NCBI GenBank assembly: GCA_025617745.1
Contig: CM046873.1
Location: forward strand, 27,727,410-27,791,409
Direction: 5' to 3'
Source: Heliocidaris erythrogramma
Taxonomy: Eukaryota; Echinodermata; Echinoidea; Camarodonta; Echinometridae
Length of the DNA stretch: 64,000 bases
The position numbers and the translations under genes are program-made. This document shows positions 42,113-52,780 of the stretch, piece by piece. Numbering within the stretch: the stretch's first letter is position 1; each line of letters begins with the position of its first letter. The notes under the pieces are model-generated. The model ran no database searches. It was given only the letters and a program-made list of their open reading frames with translations, and was not told the DNA's origin.

Positions 42113-44440
42113 ATCGAATTGGATGACTTGGATCAATGTTAAGAGGCAGGAGACCGGAAGACTTTCATCATAATCATCTCTTATGTGATGTGGCCTTTGC
42201 AGGAGAAATGATGACAAATATACAAGCCATCTACATGTATCATTATGTAGCCAATCAAATCATTTATACAAATCAGAATTTGTAGCCATGATTTGGTGAT
42301 GGGAAATATATATTGTATATAAAGTGTTAACAAGGAATCCATTGATTATTTTTAATTATTTTTGTATTTCTTTTTTTTTTGAGAGGGGGGGGAGGGGCTG
42401 TGGAAGGGTTGCGAGGAAGATGTAATCCCATGTTCATTTCAATGAGGGAATGTGACAGTTTATCATAACAATGATGATGAGTATTTTCAGTATTGCATCA
42501 ATAGCTTAATCATTTTATTGATGTCTGTTCACTGAAATCTATGAGTTATATATGTTGCCATTTCAAGCAAAGTGAATGCATTGGTAGTCGAGTTGTTAAT
42601 CAACTTTATAGCTGAACTGCAACTGTAGAAGACAAATTGTTTTGAAAATATTTTATAATGTAATGGGTCTAAGGGATCGTGCTATCTTTTGAACAAGCTT
42701 GTGGCTGATTCAATGTAGTGATACTGAAAGTTAGAAATGAAATTTAAATTTTTTTTGCTGTTATGTGTAGAAAAAATCAGTTCATTTGCTCACCATATCT
42801 TTTTGACACATGTAGCACTTGATATCCTTAGGAATTTCAGGCCATATTTGTAATTTACCTCAAACATCAATCATTAAAAGTACTTTTTTATGAAGAAAAA
42901 AAAAATCATTGCTTTATTTGAATATGTAGTAGCAATAATGAATATTCTGAAATATTGCGTTTATCGTTGAGAATGCTTTAGCATCATTTGAAGCCGCCTA
43001 TTTTTGCTTCATTCTGTCTCATTACTACGTTCATGCCACTTTAGCCTCCTGTATATCTTGAATAGTCATTTTGGGGTTTATCATACGCTACACATACTAG
43101 TGCATTGTTAGCATCTTATAGATTGAAATTACGGTAAGGTATTAAGATGCAGTGCAAACAACTATACAAGTTTATTTTCAGTTACTTCTTTCCTTCTTTA
43201 CAGCCAGAAAAGTTTGTGTAGTCCTTTGCCTTTACGTTTGATGTGCGATCAAATTTAATTTGTTAATATAAGATGTAAGCACTCGTCTTCCAGAAAGATA
43301 TCCAACTATTCCATAACTGTGTGTTGGCTCTATTATGAAAAAAAAAAAAAATAATGAAATTCATCACTATCATTGCCTGCCAAATTTTGTATCAGTTTTT
43401 TATGTTCATCATGTTAGGCATTTAAAATATATTCACCATAGTAGAAAAAATGTACATGTTCTGTTTATGGTGGGAGGTTCAAATTTAATTGTGACACTGT
43501 CGTGAAGTGAAATTATTTGGTTGATGACTTGCATTTTGTTGATTCCACAACTCAAAAGGAATTTTGTTTTATAAAAGATTGTATTTTCAGGTTACCATTT
43601 AAAAAATAATTTTCAATATTTTATAGTTTATATCTATATGTTTTATCAATCATTGTGACAAGATGCTTTCTATGTAGTGTCATGCTTCTCGAGGAGTTCA
43701 CCTGTATAAAATTTGATATTACGTAGATATGAATCATATCATGACAACTTATTTTGTAACATGGTCCACTGTATGCTGTGCAGACCTCTTATTGTACAAG
43801 TGTTTGAAGGTTAAACCGCTTGTAGTGAAAGTGCTACTTTCAGCTTGTACATGAAAGTAGCCCTGATGGAGATCCCATTTCTCCCTGCTGGATACCGGAT
43901 AAACGTAGAGGCTACTTGTTTTATTGATCAAACGTGATACAGGACAAGATGCATTTGATTTGTTTTATGGGTGTAGTGAAACCATTATCGTCACCAATTA
44001 TACCGTGTCAGGCACTTCTTAGTCGAAGAAATACATGTAGTAACAACATTATTTTTCTTTTGATGGTTGGGGCTGGCTCAACGCAACAGGTTGGTCCAGG
44101 TCATTGATAGCAAAGGAACGGGGACATACCATGTCATTTTAATTTTCTTTATTTACCGGTATTCAGTCCGATTGAGGCAGGGTGGCCTCGTTTTACAAAT
44201 TACAATGGGGCCCTGCATAAACCATTACATCGCAGAAATATTGATCATAAGACATAGGGTCACAAGAAAGATGCATGTACAAGTAGTTCAAAACTGAAGG
44301 GGTTTAACTTTCCATCATGGTCATAGGATTTAAGGCCTGAAGATATAACACCTTTTTTTTCCAAGCAGCAGTGTCATGTTTTCTGAATGTATAAAATTCT
44401 TCATCAGAGACTATTATCTTCAATAAAATGTGGAATGCAA
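42113..44440 (+). other. Probable catalase 3' UTR and downstream flank
   Basis: No coding sequence is seen. The first clear AATAAA downstream of the stop on this strand is at 44422-44427 (TTCAATAAAATG); an ATTAAA lies near 42873. If the distal signal is used, the 3' UTR is about 2.3 kb. The stretch is AT-rich without recognised transposons, consistent with transcribed UTR. Confidence 0.45.
44422..44427 (+). terminator. Candidate catalase polyadenylation signal
   Basis: AATAAA in TTCAATAAAATGTGG, before the pyrimidine tract at 44.47 kb and the repeats that follow it. Its position after a repeat-free 2.3 kb makes it plausible; transcript ends would decide. Confidence 0.4.
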
Positions 44441-44469
44441 AGTTTTAATGTAATCAAGGTGTACTTTCT

Positions 44470-44870
44470 TTGGATTGTTTGACACATTTTTCTTTTCTAA
44501 TTTTCTCTTCCATCTACCTTTTGCTCTTCTCCATATTTCCCTTCCTTGCCTCTATTTTAATAATTCCTTCTCATTTCTGTTGCATGTAGTAGAAGATGTA
44601 GCTCTTCTCTTTTATCTCGATCGTTCTACTCCCCTTCTCCCTCTACTGTGCGATCCACTCTGCCCTTCTCTATGTCACTATCTCCATTTTTTTTTTCTTC
44701 CACTTTTCTTACCCTCTCTACAAAATTTACTTCTCCATCTGTGATTCCACCCTGCCCTTCTCTCTTGCTCTCTCTTTCCCTTTTCTCTCTCTCTCTTCTT
44801 CTCTCTCTCCCTTTTTCTCTCTCTCTAGCTCTTCCTCTTGTCCTTTCTCTTCAAATCTCTCATTACCTTC
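44470..44870. repeat. Pyrimidine-rich tract
   Basis: About 400 bases dominated by C and T, densest as CTCTCTCTC at 44760-44830. Open frames here on either strand are products of base bias. Confidence 0.8.
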
Positions 44871-45119
44871 AGATTTTAAACGAGAAGAAAAAATTGGATA
44901 CCGACTCGTACATTTGTTAGCATATTTCATTTTGAAAAAACAAAAACGATTCATAAAAGAATACATTTAAGAAAAAACGAATTACAAATGACTTCATTTT
45001 ACATTTGTTGGGCTTATAGGAACAAAATATCAATAACTTGCGTGACTAAATGTACATTACAGTCTGTGGAACTTCATTATAAAGAACATTATAAAAGTAA
45101 TTCTCCTTGTCTCCTTTGT

Positions 45120-45262
45120 ATATAGGGGGAAATCTGGCCCGTGCCCCCCTTTTTGAAACTCGACTGGCATACCTTATTCAATGAAAACATAATGTGCCCT
45201 TCAATGTGTACTTTTCCGGCTCTGTGCCCCCTCTTTTACAGAATCATGGATCCGCCCCTGCC
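45120..45262. repeat. Remnant of the GGATCCGCCCCTG-ended G/C-run repeat
   Basis: It has GCCCGTGCCCCCCTTTTTG at one end and GAATCATGGATCCGCCCCTG at the other. The second end is the complement of the start of the 10.39 kb repeat. Confidence 0.65.
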
Positions 45263-45454
45263 TGATACGGGGTTTCACCATAACAAGGTTGTTTCCTTGG
45301 TCCCAAGGAGTTTGTTATAAATAGGTTCCACTGTTGCATGTATTAAAGTACCAACACATATTAACTTTGAATTTGTCGAAGTGATAAAATTTAGTAATAA
45401 GATAAACTTAGAATTATTTGCTATCCAAAAAGAGAAGACGACTTGTATACTGTG

Positions 45455-45631
45455 CAGTGGAACCTTGTTATAACAACCTCCTTGGGACCAAGGAAATTAC
45501 CTTTTGGTATTAAAACCTTGTTATATCACGGCTAAAAAAACCAACAGAATACAAAGAGATGGGACCGGTAAAATCACCTTGTTATAATGAGAGTTTGTTA
45601 TAGCAGTGTTCTTTATAAGGAGGTTCCACTG
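45455..45631. mobile_element. Pogo/Tigger-like MITE (TIR CAGTGGAACCT)
   Basis: CAGTGGAACCTTGTTATAAC starts it and TTATAAGGAGGTTCCACTG ends it, inverted. The CAGTGGAACCTC..TATAA terminus is characteristic of pogo-group elements in many animals. A partial related arm lies at 45269-45335 (CCTTGGTCCCAAGGAGTTTG), and a relative is at 35725-35870. The remaining sequence from 45640 to 46877 is AT-rich with nothing recognised. Confidence 0.75.
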
Positions 45632-46877
45632 TATAACTAATAATAAAGTATTGTGTACGTACATGCATACTTGCACTGTTATGAGAATTCGCTCAAACTC
45701 AAAGCCCCCCAAAAAGATTTACATTATTTTCCCATCCTTATCTTTGTATCATCTGACTCATAGATTGTCTGCACAATATTAAACCATATTAGTAGTAGGG
45801 TCCATGATCAAAAGAAAGTTGTAAAATTGTGGAAACGACCACAATTTACACAAGACTAAAATACTGTCAAATGTTTCTTCTTGGTCTTTTGCATGGTCTT
45901 TAAAGTCTTGGTCGGAAATAGATTAGCACTACAATAGCAATGACAAATATAAATAATACTTGTAAAAGAGCATATTTACAACAAGAATTAAACAATAAAA
46001 TGCAGCAAAACAAAATGTGAAAGTTTTTTTTCCAAGCAGTAGCATTACAATATGATTCTAAGAAATATTCTGAACAAACTGAATGAATGCAACTGTGTCT
46101 CCAATACACCTCTGCTATGTTTTAGTAATCAATGATCCTGTGACCTGTAACATCTGATCTCATGAACCCAAACACTTCTCATTTAATCTTTTCACGCTCA
46201 TACATACATACTTTAGCCCGGTTTGGTTGAAATTGCTTTAATTCATTTTTCAAATCATTGCCACAAAATGATATTTCCTGGGGATTTTAACACTGTTATG
46301 ACCCTGTGATATTTGACCTATGACCTCTTACTCTCAAACCTTATTAGCTTATTCTTACATTATTTTTCACTCAATATTATTAGCAAGTCGTCTGGCAGGC
46401 AGGGAATGGTTTATGGGTAGCATATATGAACAGGTGTATGATGGAAACAACATTACAATCTTTCAAGCTTTTGATATTTCATCATCAGAATTTGTTTATT
46501 ATACATGTAATGATAAACAGAAAGAGAAGAAATAATTGCACAATTCACATCTACATGTACCTGTTGCAGTGTGTAAGAAATTGGACCAATTACTTTTGAT
46601 ATTTCTCCATTCATCTAGTATAAAGGAGTAATGAAATATAACCAATATATTATCATTACATTTAACAACTGAATAGGTATTTCATAATCTCATCTTTAGA
46701 AAAATAGATTTATGAAAATGAGAATGCTATGTTCAACTTATTGCATCTATAAATGCAAACTGCAGAGCTACATGTATAGAGTGTTGTTGATACATGTACA
46801 TCTTCCTGTAACTAGGTGCGCTGCTCCCATTTACATCAATGGTTTTAAAAAATACCTCACCACTTCTTCCTAACTTA

Positions 46878-47260
46878 AAGTGTACCAAACACCTGATAAA
46901 TTAATTGGTGTACAGCTACAAAGTATAAAATCAGCCTCAAAGCATTTTACCTGACCTTCTATGGGTTAACGGGGAGTATGAAGAAAATGAGGGAACACAT
47001 AAAACCCTCTCGCGCGGAACCCAACTCCGAGTTCGGTTCTGCGCGGGCCTTATTCTATGCGAGTGCATAAGGGTGCGTCGACTGGTCTACTCACAAGTTG
47101 CTGTATTGTTTATTGGGAGTGATCAACTTGCAATCGCTTTATACAGTCAACATTTGAAGCTCATATTTTGAATAGTACATGTACATGTATATCGACATGA
47201 AACCCCTAACGTACAGAGCAAAACATTTTTTTGTGATTCGTACACTTTAACTATAATAGC
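46878..47260 (+). repeat. Dispersed repeat D, copy 3
   Basis: It contains AAAGTGTACCAAACACCTG, ACAGCTACAAAGTATA, TTCTATGGGTTAACGG, CGCGGAACCCAACTCCGAG with complement-like CGGTTCTGCGCGG, GGTCTACTCACAAGTTGCT, and CATATTTTGAATA..TACAGAGCAAA. It lies just downstream of the minus-strand zinc-finger gene and may include its polyadenylation site (TTTATT at 47109-47114). Confidence 0.75.
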
Positions 47261-47270
47261 TCCTTCTCTT

Positions 47271-47392
47271 TCACGCTTATATTTTATCGGACAACTGTTA
47301 GCTACTGAAATCCTTGCATATGACTGACCGAGAGAAAATTTGTCGGATAAAATATCTGACAAGTCCTTTCGTGAAACGCCCCCCAGATATTG
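47271..47392. mobile_element. GTTTCATCAA palindromic MITE, degenerate copy
   Basis: The core GCTACTGAAATCCTTGCATA, arms TTATCGGACAA/TTGTCGGATAA and end GTGAAACGCCCCCCAG are recognisable. The left end is eroded. It sits 40 bp below the stop codon of the minus-strand gene, so it probably forms part of its 3' UTR. Confidence 0.7.
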
Positions 47393-47429
47393 CATGGAAA
47401 GGAAAGTGGAGGCAGATGTTTCAGGGTAT

Positions 47430-50400
47430 TCAGTACATGGGATGAGCAGTAGCTTTGAAGTTGGGGTCTGTCTGATGCAACTGTTGGCCCTGGGATGAGG
47501 GAGGGGTAGAAGTGAGATGGTGCAGGGGTTGAATGGTAGGCATGAAAGGGCTGGGCTGGAGAGGCTGCAAGGTTTGGTTGGGCGGGGGAAGGTACTGCCT
47601 TGGCTGTGGGAGGGAGTGGGGTGTCTGATGGACTTGGGTCAGGGGTTGTCCGGTGCCAGGCAGGGCGTATGGAGATGGCAGATGTTGCGCCAATGGCTGT
47701 GGCGGCATCATGTGGTGGCCGAGCTGCGAGGCCAGGTAGGAGGCAGTCATGCCCGTTTGTTGATTCGTTCCAGTCAGGGGAAGTGATTGCGAATGCTCCT
47801 TGTAGGGGTATGGAGAGGGTGCACTTCTCTGGACAATTTGTGTGACAATGGTCTGTGAGACAACACTTCCGGATGGAGTCAGGCTCGGCTGACGGGGAAT
47901 GTACTCTGATTCCTGCTGGCTGTGATGCTGGGTCGATGAGGAGAGAACAGGGGGAAGCGAGGACACCAGCTGAGAAGAAAGAGATGCAAAATCAGTCATG
48001 CTGGGTGGTGCTGTGGCAGGAGGAAACAGGTGCCTTTGAGGCTGTTGAAGTGGCGCAACAAGGGGTTGCATGGCTTCGGCCTCTAGAGGACTGGGTTCAG
48101 AGATCCCTGCAGCAGAGGAGGCTGTGTGTAAGGTCTGGATGTGGGATGTTGAAGGAGTATTCATAATGATCTGTACAGGCGAGTTCTCTCTCACTTGGGT
48201 CAGTGCTGTTGAAGGGATCATCCCTTCGCAAGCTGAGGGCATCTGTGTGGAGGTAGTCCCCGGAACCATGTACACGGCATTGCCAGACTGGGTCTGAGCA
48301 GCAGAAGTTATGACAAAGGACAGCAAGTCCTGTAATCCTGCAGACGAATTTGCAGCTGCTGCAGGTGCTGGTGGCATTACTGATTCTGGTTTGGTATTCT
48401 GCGCACCTCCACCTTGAATATCTAGCACCCTTCCTTGCTCTACACTATTCTCTTGCAAAGAAGTAAGTTTGGACTCTAGTGCTTTCTTAATAGCAGTTCC
48501 TTTCATCTTAATTTGTAGCAAGGGTAGTGGGGTTGCAGCTTTCCGCTTTGCCCTTCTCCTCAGATTATGCGATTCCAAGGAGTCAGCTGGCACTTGAGCT
48601 TTGCATTTTGCAACAATAGTTTTAAGTTCACTGAGAATATATGGGAACAGGGAAGCTTGTACTTTTTTATTTTCTAGAAGAGCAAGTAGTTCGTCATTGA
48701 CATCTAATATTTTTGTCAAGTTTACATCGGATGTCTCATCATCTTCCATCGGAACTGGATCAGCATTGTAAATTAAGCCTGGATCTTGAAGATCATTGTC
48801 ATCATTATCTTCAGGTTCATGGGTGTCTGCCATAAAGAGTGCTCCATCATCCCCATCATCAGCATCGTCATCATCGTCGTTATCATCATTCACAGCATCA
48901 CCTATAGAAGCAACAGCATCTATACCATCTTTTCTGTTACCTTCACTTTCATTTGTATTTAGAACAGATTCTTCAGCTGGAACAACAGTCTCTTTTCGTG
49001 CTTGTCTGGGACTTCTCCTGAGTTTCTGCTGAGGAGGGGGTGGAGGTGCTGAAGTGGTTATGCCTTTTCTTGTAGGATCTGTTAGCTGTGCTTTTATATT
49101 AACCAGGAAGGAGCTCTGCATCTGCATGTGGACTCTATGTATATGGGGGCAAAGCCTCAACTCTCCACCACAGGTGCAGGTGTAGAGATGAGGACAAAGC
49201 TCGACACAGCACACATCAAGGCACTGGGGACTGCATGTCGCCTCTGGGCAAAACTTCTTTACTCTCTTGACATGCAGGAGTTCCGTCTCAGTTTTGACGG
49301 AATACATCTTCGCCATCATTCTTGTAATGCAGTCATCAGGTATCTGTAGGGCTTCTTCATGCCTTGATCTGATCCCTACTGTCTGCCCTGGTTGCAGACA
49401 ACTTTGTAAGAGAGACTGCTCACCTTGTTCATCAGCGATCTTCACCAAGAAAGCTACGAGGTCATAGATCTCACCCTCTTTGCTCTCCCTGTCAAGGTAA
49501 GCTTTCAGCGGCTTGTGGAATGCTTCATCGTACATTGTGGTGTGGTTACGATTTGAAGAATAATTGCCATAGCATGTTGCCCACTGCGGACAACGATCCA
49601 AGTACGACTCTTTGAAATACACAACAAAGGCCTTGGCCTTGGGCCGATATCTGTTCAGAAATGTGCTAGTCATACTGGTGAATTGATTCAAGTTTGGTTC
49701 TTCCATAAGCAAGACTAAGGATGTATACATCTCTCTCCTGAGCTCCTTGTCAGTGACAAGCACTTGCAGCTGATGCAGCCAGTCATGGTGAACAAGACAT
49801 TTGCAGAGGACATGGGTAAGGTTCTCACCAAAAATGGCCAGGAGAATGTTGATGCAGCTAGATGATTCATCAGTCAATACCCCTGCCAGCATAGACTTGT
49901 TGAAACTTTCAGCAATTATCTGGAAAAAGTAGACGAGCGCTGCTTGATCATCTGGACTGCAAATAAGATGAGCCACTGGACTTCCTCTACCGTAATCATC
50001 TCGCATGCTTACATTCACCAATAGGTAATCCTGAAATGGCACCGAGTCAACACAGAGATACTTGACTGTGAAAAGTTGCAGCATATGAAGTTGTTGCTTT
50101 GTCTGTAAGCCAACAACTACTGGACTGTCCTCCACTGCTAGGGAATCACCTTCAAGCTTTCCAATGATGTACTGCCCTCCTTCAGGTTTGTACATCATGA
50201 TAGGATTATGTCCCTCTGATCTGTGTTTCTCCAGGAGGATGGCAAGGTTGGAGATGCTGTCCAGACCTTCAGGATTCTTCTCTGCTCTTTTGAATATATT
50301 CCGTCTCATTTGCTGCATGTGGTGTCGTGAGATATTGAGCTGCTTCTTGAATACAGTCAGATTATCAATATTGCTGTGATTCGGACGAGCAAGATCTTTC

Positions 50401-51023
50401 TGGATATCTTCCACGGTGACCCCAAACGCGATCTTCAACTTCAAGTCGTCCCTCAACTTCTGTGGTAATGGATGGAACTTGATGTCACTAGACAGGAGAG
50501 GGTGAGAATGCGAGCTATAATATGTCACCTTGAGGTTGCCTGTCTTTAGGCACTTGGCCGTAATGATCCTTGCTGGGCAAATCATGTCCGTCTTGACGCA
50601 TCCCTTGGACATCTTCCTGGAGGTTGTCCTGGCTGGAGTTCCTTTAGCTTTGTGACTACGGGAGCTGCCATTCCTCTGACAAGCATAGGTCTGATGAATG
50701 CAGAGTGATGACTGAATAGCGCCTCTTTCTTTTGAAAAATAAGCAAAGTTCTGGCTTTCCTCTCTCTCCTTCCACGCCAGAAACTTCTCTTCGTTCTCAA
50801 ATGAGAGGTCAGACTTCTGCAAAGACATGCCATGGTCTTCCTCAAGATGCTGCATGAGCTTGGTCTTGTGGTAGAACATCTCCTTACATCCAGGATGGAT
50901 GCATGTGGTCCTGGCATTGCTGGTCGTTGTCTCTTTGTGGACCTTCCGGACATGGCGTTGAAGATTGGTCTTCTGTGTAAAGAGGTTGTTACACCTGGTG
51001 CAGCAGAATTTACCATCTTTCTG
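47430..51023 (-). CDS. MULE/ZSWIM-like gene, exon 3 (main exon)
   Basis: A 1198-codon open stretch ends with TGA at 47430-47432 (minus) after KATAHPMY-type sequence. Translation continues upstream of the internal Met at 50879 through QKDGKFCCTRC, TQKTNLQRHVRKVH and CIHPGCKE, so the first in-exon Met would remove one finger and half of another. An acceptor (AATTATCCCAG at 51024 or CAG three bases later) precedes it. In-frame TAA lies only a few codons above the acceptor, showing that translation must enter by splicing. The exact acceptor AG (51023 or 51020 start) is ambiguous by one Gln. Confidence 0.9.
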   Translation of the reverse strand, partial: QKDGKFCCTRCNNLFTQKTNLQRHVRKVHKETTTSNARTTCIHPGCKEMFYHKTKLMQHLEEDHGMSLQKSDLSFENEEKFLAWKEREESQNFAYFSKERGAIQSSLCIHQTYACQRNGSSRSHKAKGTPARTTSRKMSKGCVKTDMICPARIITAKCLKTGNLKVTYYSSHSHPLLSSDIKFHPLPQKLRDDLKLKIAFGVTVEDIQKDLARPNHSNIDNLTVFKKQLNISRHHMQQMRRNIFKRAEKNPEGLDSISNLAILLEKHRSEGHNPIMMYKPEGGQYIIGKLEGDSLAVEDSPVVVGLQTKQQLHMLQLFTVKYLCVDSVPFQDYLLVNVSMRDDYGRGSPVAHLICSPDDQAALVYFFQIIAESFNKSMLAGVLTDESSSCINILLAIFGENLTHVLCKCLVHHDWLHQLQVLVTDKELRREMYTSLVLLMEEPNLNQFTSMTSTFLNRYRPKAKAFVVYFKESYLDRCPQWATCYGNYSSNRNHTTMYDEAFHKPLKAYLDRESKEGEIYDLVAFLVKIADEQGEQSLLQSCLQPGQTVGIRSRHEEALQIPDDCITRMMAKMYSVKTETELLHVKRVKKFCPEATCSPQCLDVCCVELCPHLYTCTCGGELRLCPHIHRVHMQMQSSFLVNIKAQLTDPTRKGITTSAPPPPPQQKLRRSPRQARKETVVPAEESVLNTNESEGNRKDGIDAVASIGDAVNDDNDDDDDADDGDDGALFMADTHEPEDNDDNDLQDPGLIYNADPVPMEDDETSDVNLTKILDVNDELLALLENKKVQASLFPYILSELKTIVAKCKAQVPADSLESHNLRRRAKRKAATPLPLLQIKMKGTAIKKALESKLTSLQENSVEQGRVLDIQGGGAQNTKPESVMPPAPAAAANSSAGLQDLLSFVITSAAQTQSGNAVYMVPGTTSTQMPSACEGMIPSTALTQVRENSPVQIIMNTPSTSHIQTLHTASSAAGISEPSPLEAEAMQPLVAPLQQPQRHLFPPATAPPSMTDFASLSSQLVSSLPPVLSSSTQHHSQQESEYIPRQPSLTPSGSVVSQTIVTQIVQRSAPSPYPYKEHSQSLPLTGTNQQTGMTASYLASQLGHHMMPPQPLAQHLPSPYALPGTGQPLTQVHQTPHSLPQPRQYLPPPNQTLQPLQPSPFMPTIQPLHHLTSTPPSSQGQQLHQTDPNFKATAHPMY

Positions 51024-52338
51024 CTGGGATAATTATTCAAAAATTAGTCAAGGTTAGCTACTACATTCATTTGAGAAGGAAGTACATGCATTTTCAAAAC
51101 TTTGTGATTTAGTTAGCGGCTAAAATTGGTAATTTGGGGATTTCTAAATGTATCCTGCTATATCAAGTTACCCATCAGGACTACATGTAGCCTTGCTCCC
51201 ATCAAGTGTATCCTTTGTTCTATTTTCACTAACATAATAAATTTATGAGATAGTTATGGTAATAATCTGTCACAAAAGACTCGGTTCTAATTGAGAAATG
51301 AAAGACCCTCCTCACCTGGAAACCTGCCTACAGTTCATTATACATCATCTTCAAAATCTTATTTCATAATATTGACCAATTTATACTGAATGTGAAAGAG
51401 GTGAACATGTAGTACATGTAGCACCCTCGGAAGAGCTGGAAATAGACATCGCTCTCTTTGATTATAAATCTGGGCTTGAGAACAAGTTTTGCTTACCTTG
51501 GTAAAGTAGGATTTATTTGCTGCTGGGGGATTCTCACTGGTCTCTGGCTCAGGGGTGGGGTCATCTCCCTCCCCTCCCAGCAGGTATGCCTGTCATTGCA
51601 ACAGAAAAGAACTCTCTTGAGAGTGATTCCATATCAGAAAACAGATATTTTGGAAATAGAAAAAGAGACATCTTGGCAACATTTTCTAGCCTACTGAGCA
51701 AATAAATTGATGAAAAATTTCTTTGCAGTCGATATATAATTGCAGTCATCATAAAGCACTATTGTAAATTTTTTTCTAGTGCCTCTAAATATCTGACATT
51801 ATTTTTTTTCCATTCTCGGAAAGAAACAGCTAAATAAATACAGATATGGCGTGTGTCATAGGGGACACAAAGATGCCCTCTACGTCAACAAATTTCCATC
51901 TCTTTCATCCCAAAATGACAGATCACTTCGAGCATTATGGATTTATAATGCACTCTGATTTAATTGAATATATAATATAGCAGGATTGAAAATATCATTG
52001 TTGTAGATGTCATTTCTTCTTCTTCCCCCCCCCCCCCCACCATATTGACAGAACCACCTAGATTTTTTATTCCCCTATTATAATTAAAGTACTCTTCAGA
52101 CTTTAATTCATGAGCCTTCTTCCTATTTTCTTTACTGCATGCATGACATTTTTTAAGGGTAAAAAGAAACAATATAACACAATACACTTCTAAACATGCC
52201 AAAGGACATGCACACGTACAAAAAGGAATCTAAAAAAAAAATTATACAGCAATTATATATGTTCCAATATTTTTTCCCATTTTTATTAAGTTTCCATAAT
52301 CAGAAACAAAATTATTATCAAACCTGAATCGTGTCCAT
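47430..52338 (-). CDS. MULE transposase-derived, C2H2 and SWIM zinc-finger protein (three exons, 1233 aa)
   Basis: The join, on the minus strand, is 52338-52324, 51589-51497 and 51023-47430, phase 0 throughout. Two C2H2 fingers span residues 44-65 and 77-100. A C-x6-C..H-x-H zinc site (Cys178, Cys185, His208, His210) resembles the FLYWCH/FAR1 domains of Mutator-like proteins. A MULE DDE domain follows: Asp362 (LCVDSVP), Asp421 (VLTDESS), C-x2-H in KCLVHHDW, and Glu536 in DEAFHKPLK. Next is a SWIM finger CTC-x6-CPH (652-663). The tail is disordered: a proline run, an acidic run (748-763), then Gln/Pro/Ser-rich sequence to the end. Domain order fits ZSWIM-type genes derived from MULE transposases. 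Introns, an intact frame and no visible MULE terminal repeats favour a host gene. A role in DNA binding is inferred; the partner is unknown. Confidence 0.88.
51497..51589 (-). CDS. MULE/ZSWIM-like gene, exon 2
   Basis: This 31-codon exon lies between acceptor TTGCAATGACAG and donor ACCAAG|GTAAGC. It encodes AYLLGGEGDDPTPEPETSEN then PPAANKSYFTK. It is acidic and proline-rich, and in phase 0 it joins exon 3 to give SYFTK-QKDGKFCCTRC. Good splice sites on both sides and an uninterrupted frame support it. Confidence 0.82.
52324..52338 (-). CDS. MULE/ZSWIM-like gene, exon 1 coding part (start codon)
   Basis: ACCATGG gives an ideal initiation context. ATG GAC ACG ATT CAG is followed by the donor GTTTGA. 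An in-frame TAA lies 75 bases upstream (52413-52411) with no other Met between, which supports this ATG. The exon seems to extend upstream as 5' UTR to an acceptor CACATTTGCAG at 52511-52510, so a further noncoding exon probably exists. The short coding part is the least certain piece of the model. Confidence 0.7.
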
Positions 52339-52509
52339 GGTAACGCTTCTACAGTGGTAAATGATAGCAACACAGGAATCTTCAAACTCACGATGTGGCC
52401 TCAAACTTGGTTAACGAACTGTATTGTCCTGATTTTTGCAGTCCAGTTGTCAGTCTCACATGTTCAGCCTTCATCAGAAGCAGAGATCTGTAGTTTCAGC
52501 AGAAATGAT
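52339..52509 (-). other. 5' UTR portion of the MULE/ZSWIM-like gene
   Basis: It lies between the start codon and a strong acceptor (pyrimidine-rich CCTGTCTTTCACATTTGCAG) on the minus strand. It implies at least one upstream noncoding exon at higher coordinates, which was not identified with confidence. Confidence 0.5.
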
Positions 52510-52780
52510 CTGCAAATGTGAAAGACAGGGAATGGTATTAGCGAGGCCCTAAAAGATAACCTTATATATTGAATGAATGCTTTTTCCAAGTGCAGCAGTC
52601 ACGGATGTAAATATGCAAGAATTTCATTTCATCTTGGGGGGGGGGGGGGGGGGAATGACCATTCATGGAGAACAAAGTCATCCCCCCTAATGAATAGAAG
52701 GAATGCATGGATCTACTTTAAAATTTTCAAAAATTCAAATTTAATGCTCACCTCTTTGTCAAACTCCTAGTAACGAACTA

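Noticed and set aside
50582-51040. 152-codon minus-strand open frame overlapping the MULE/ZSWIM-like gene
   Set aside because: It is a shadow in another frame. The real frame here encodes two C2H2 fingers.
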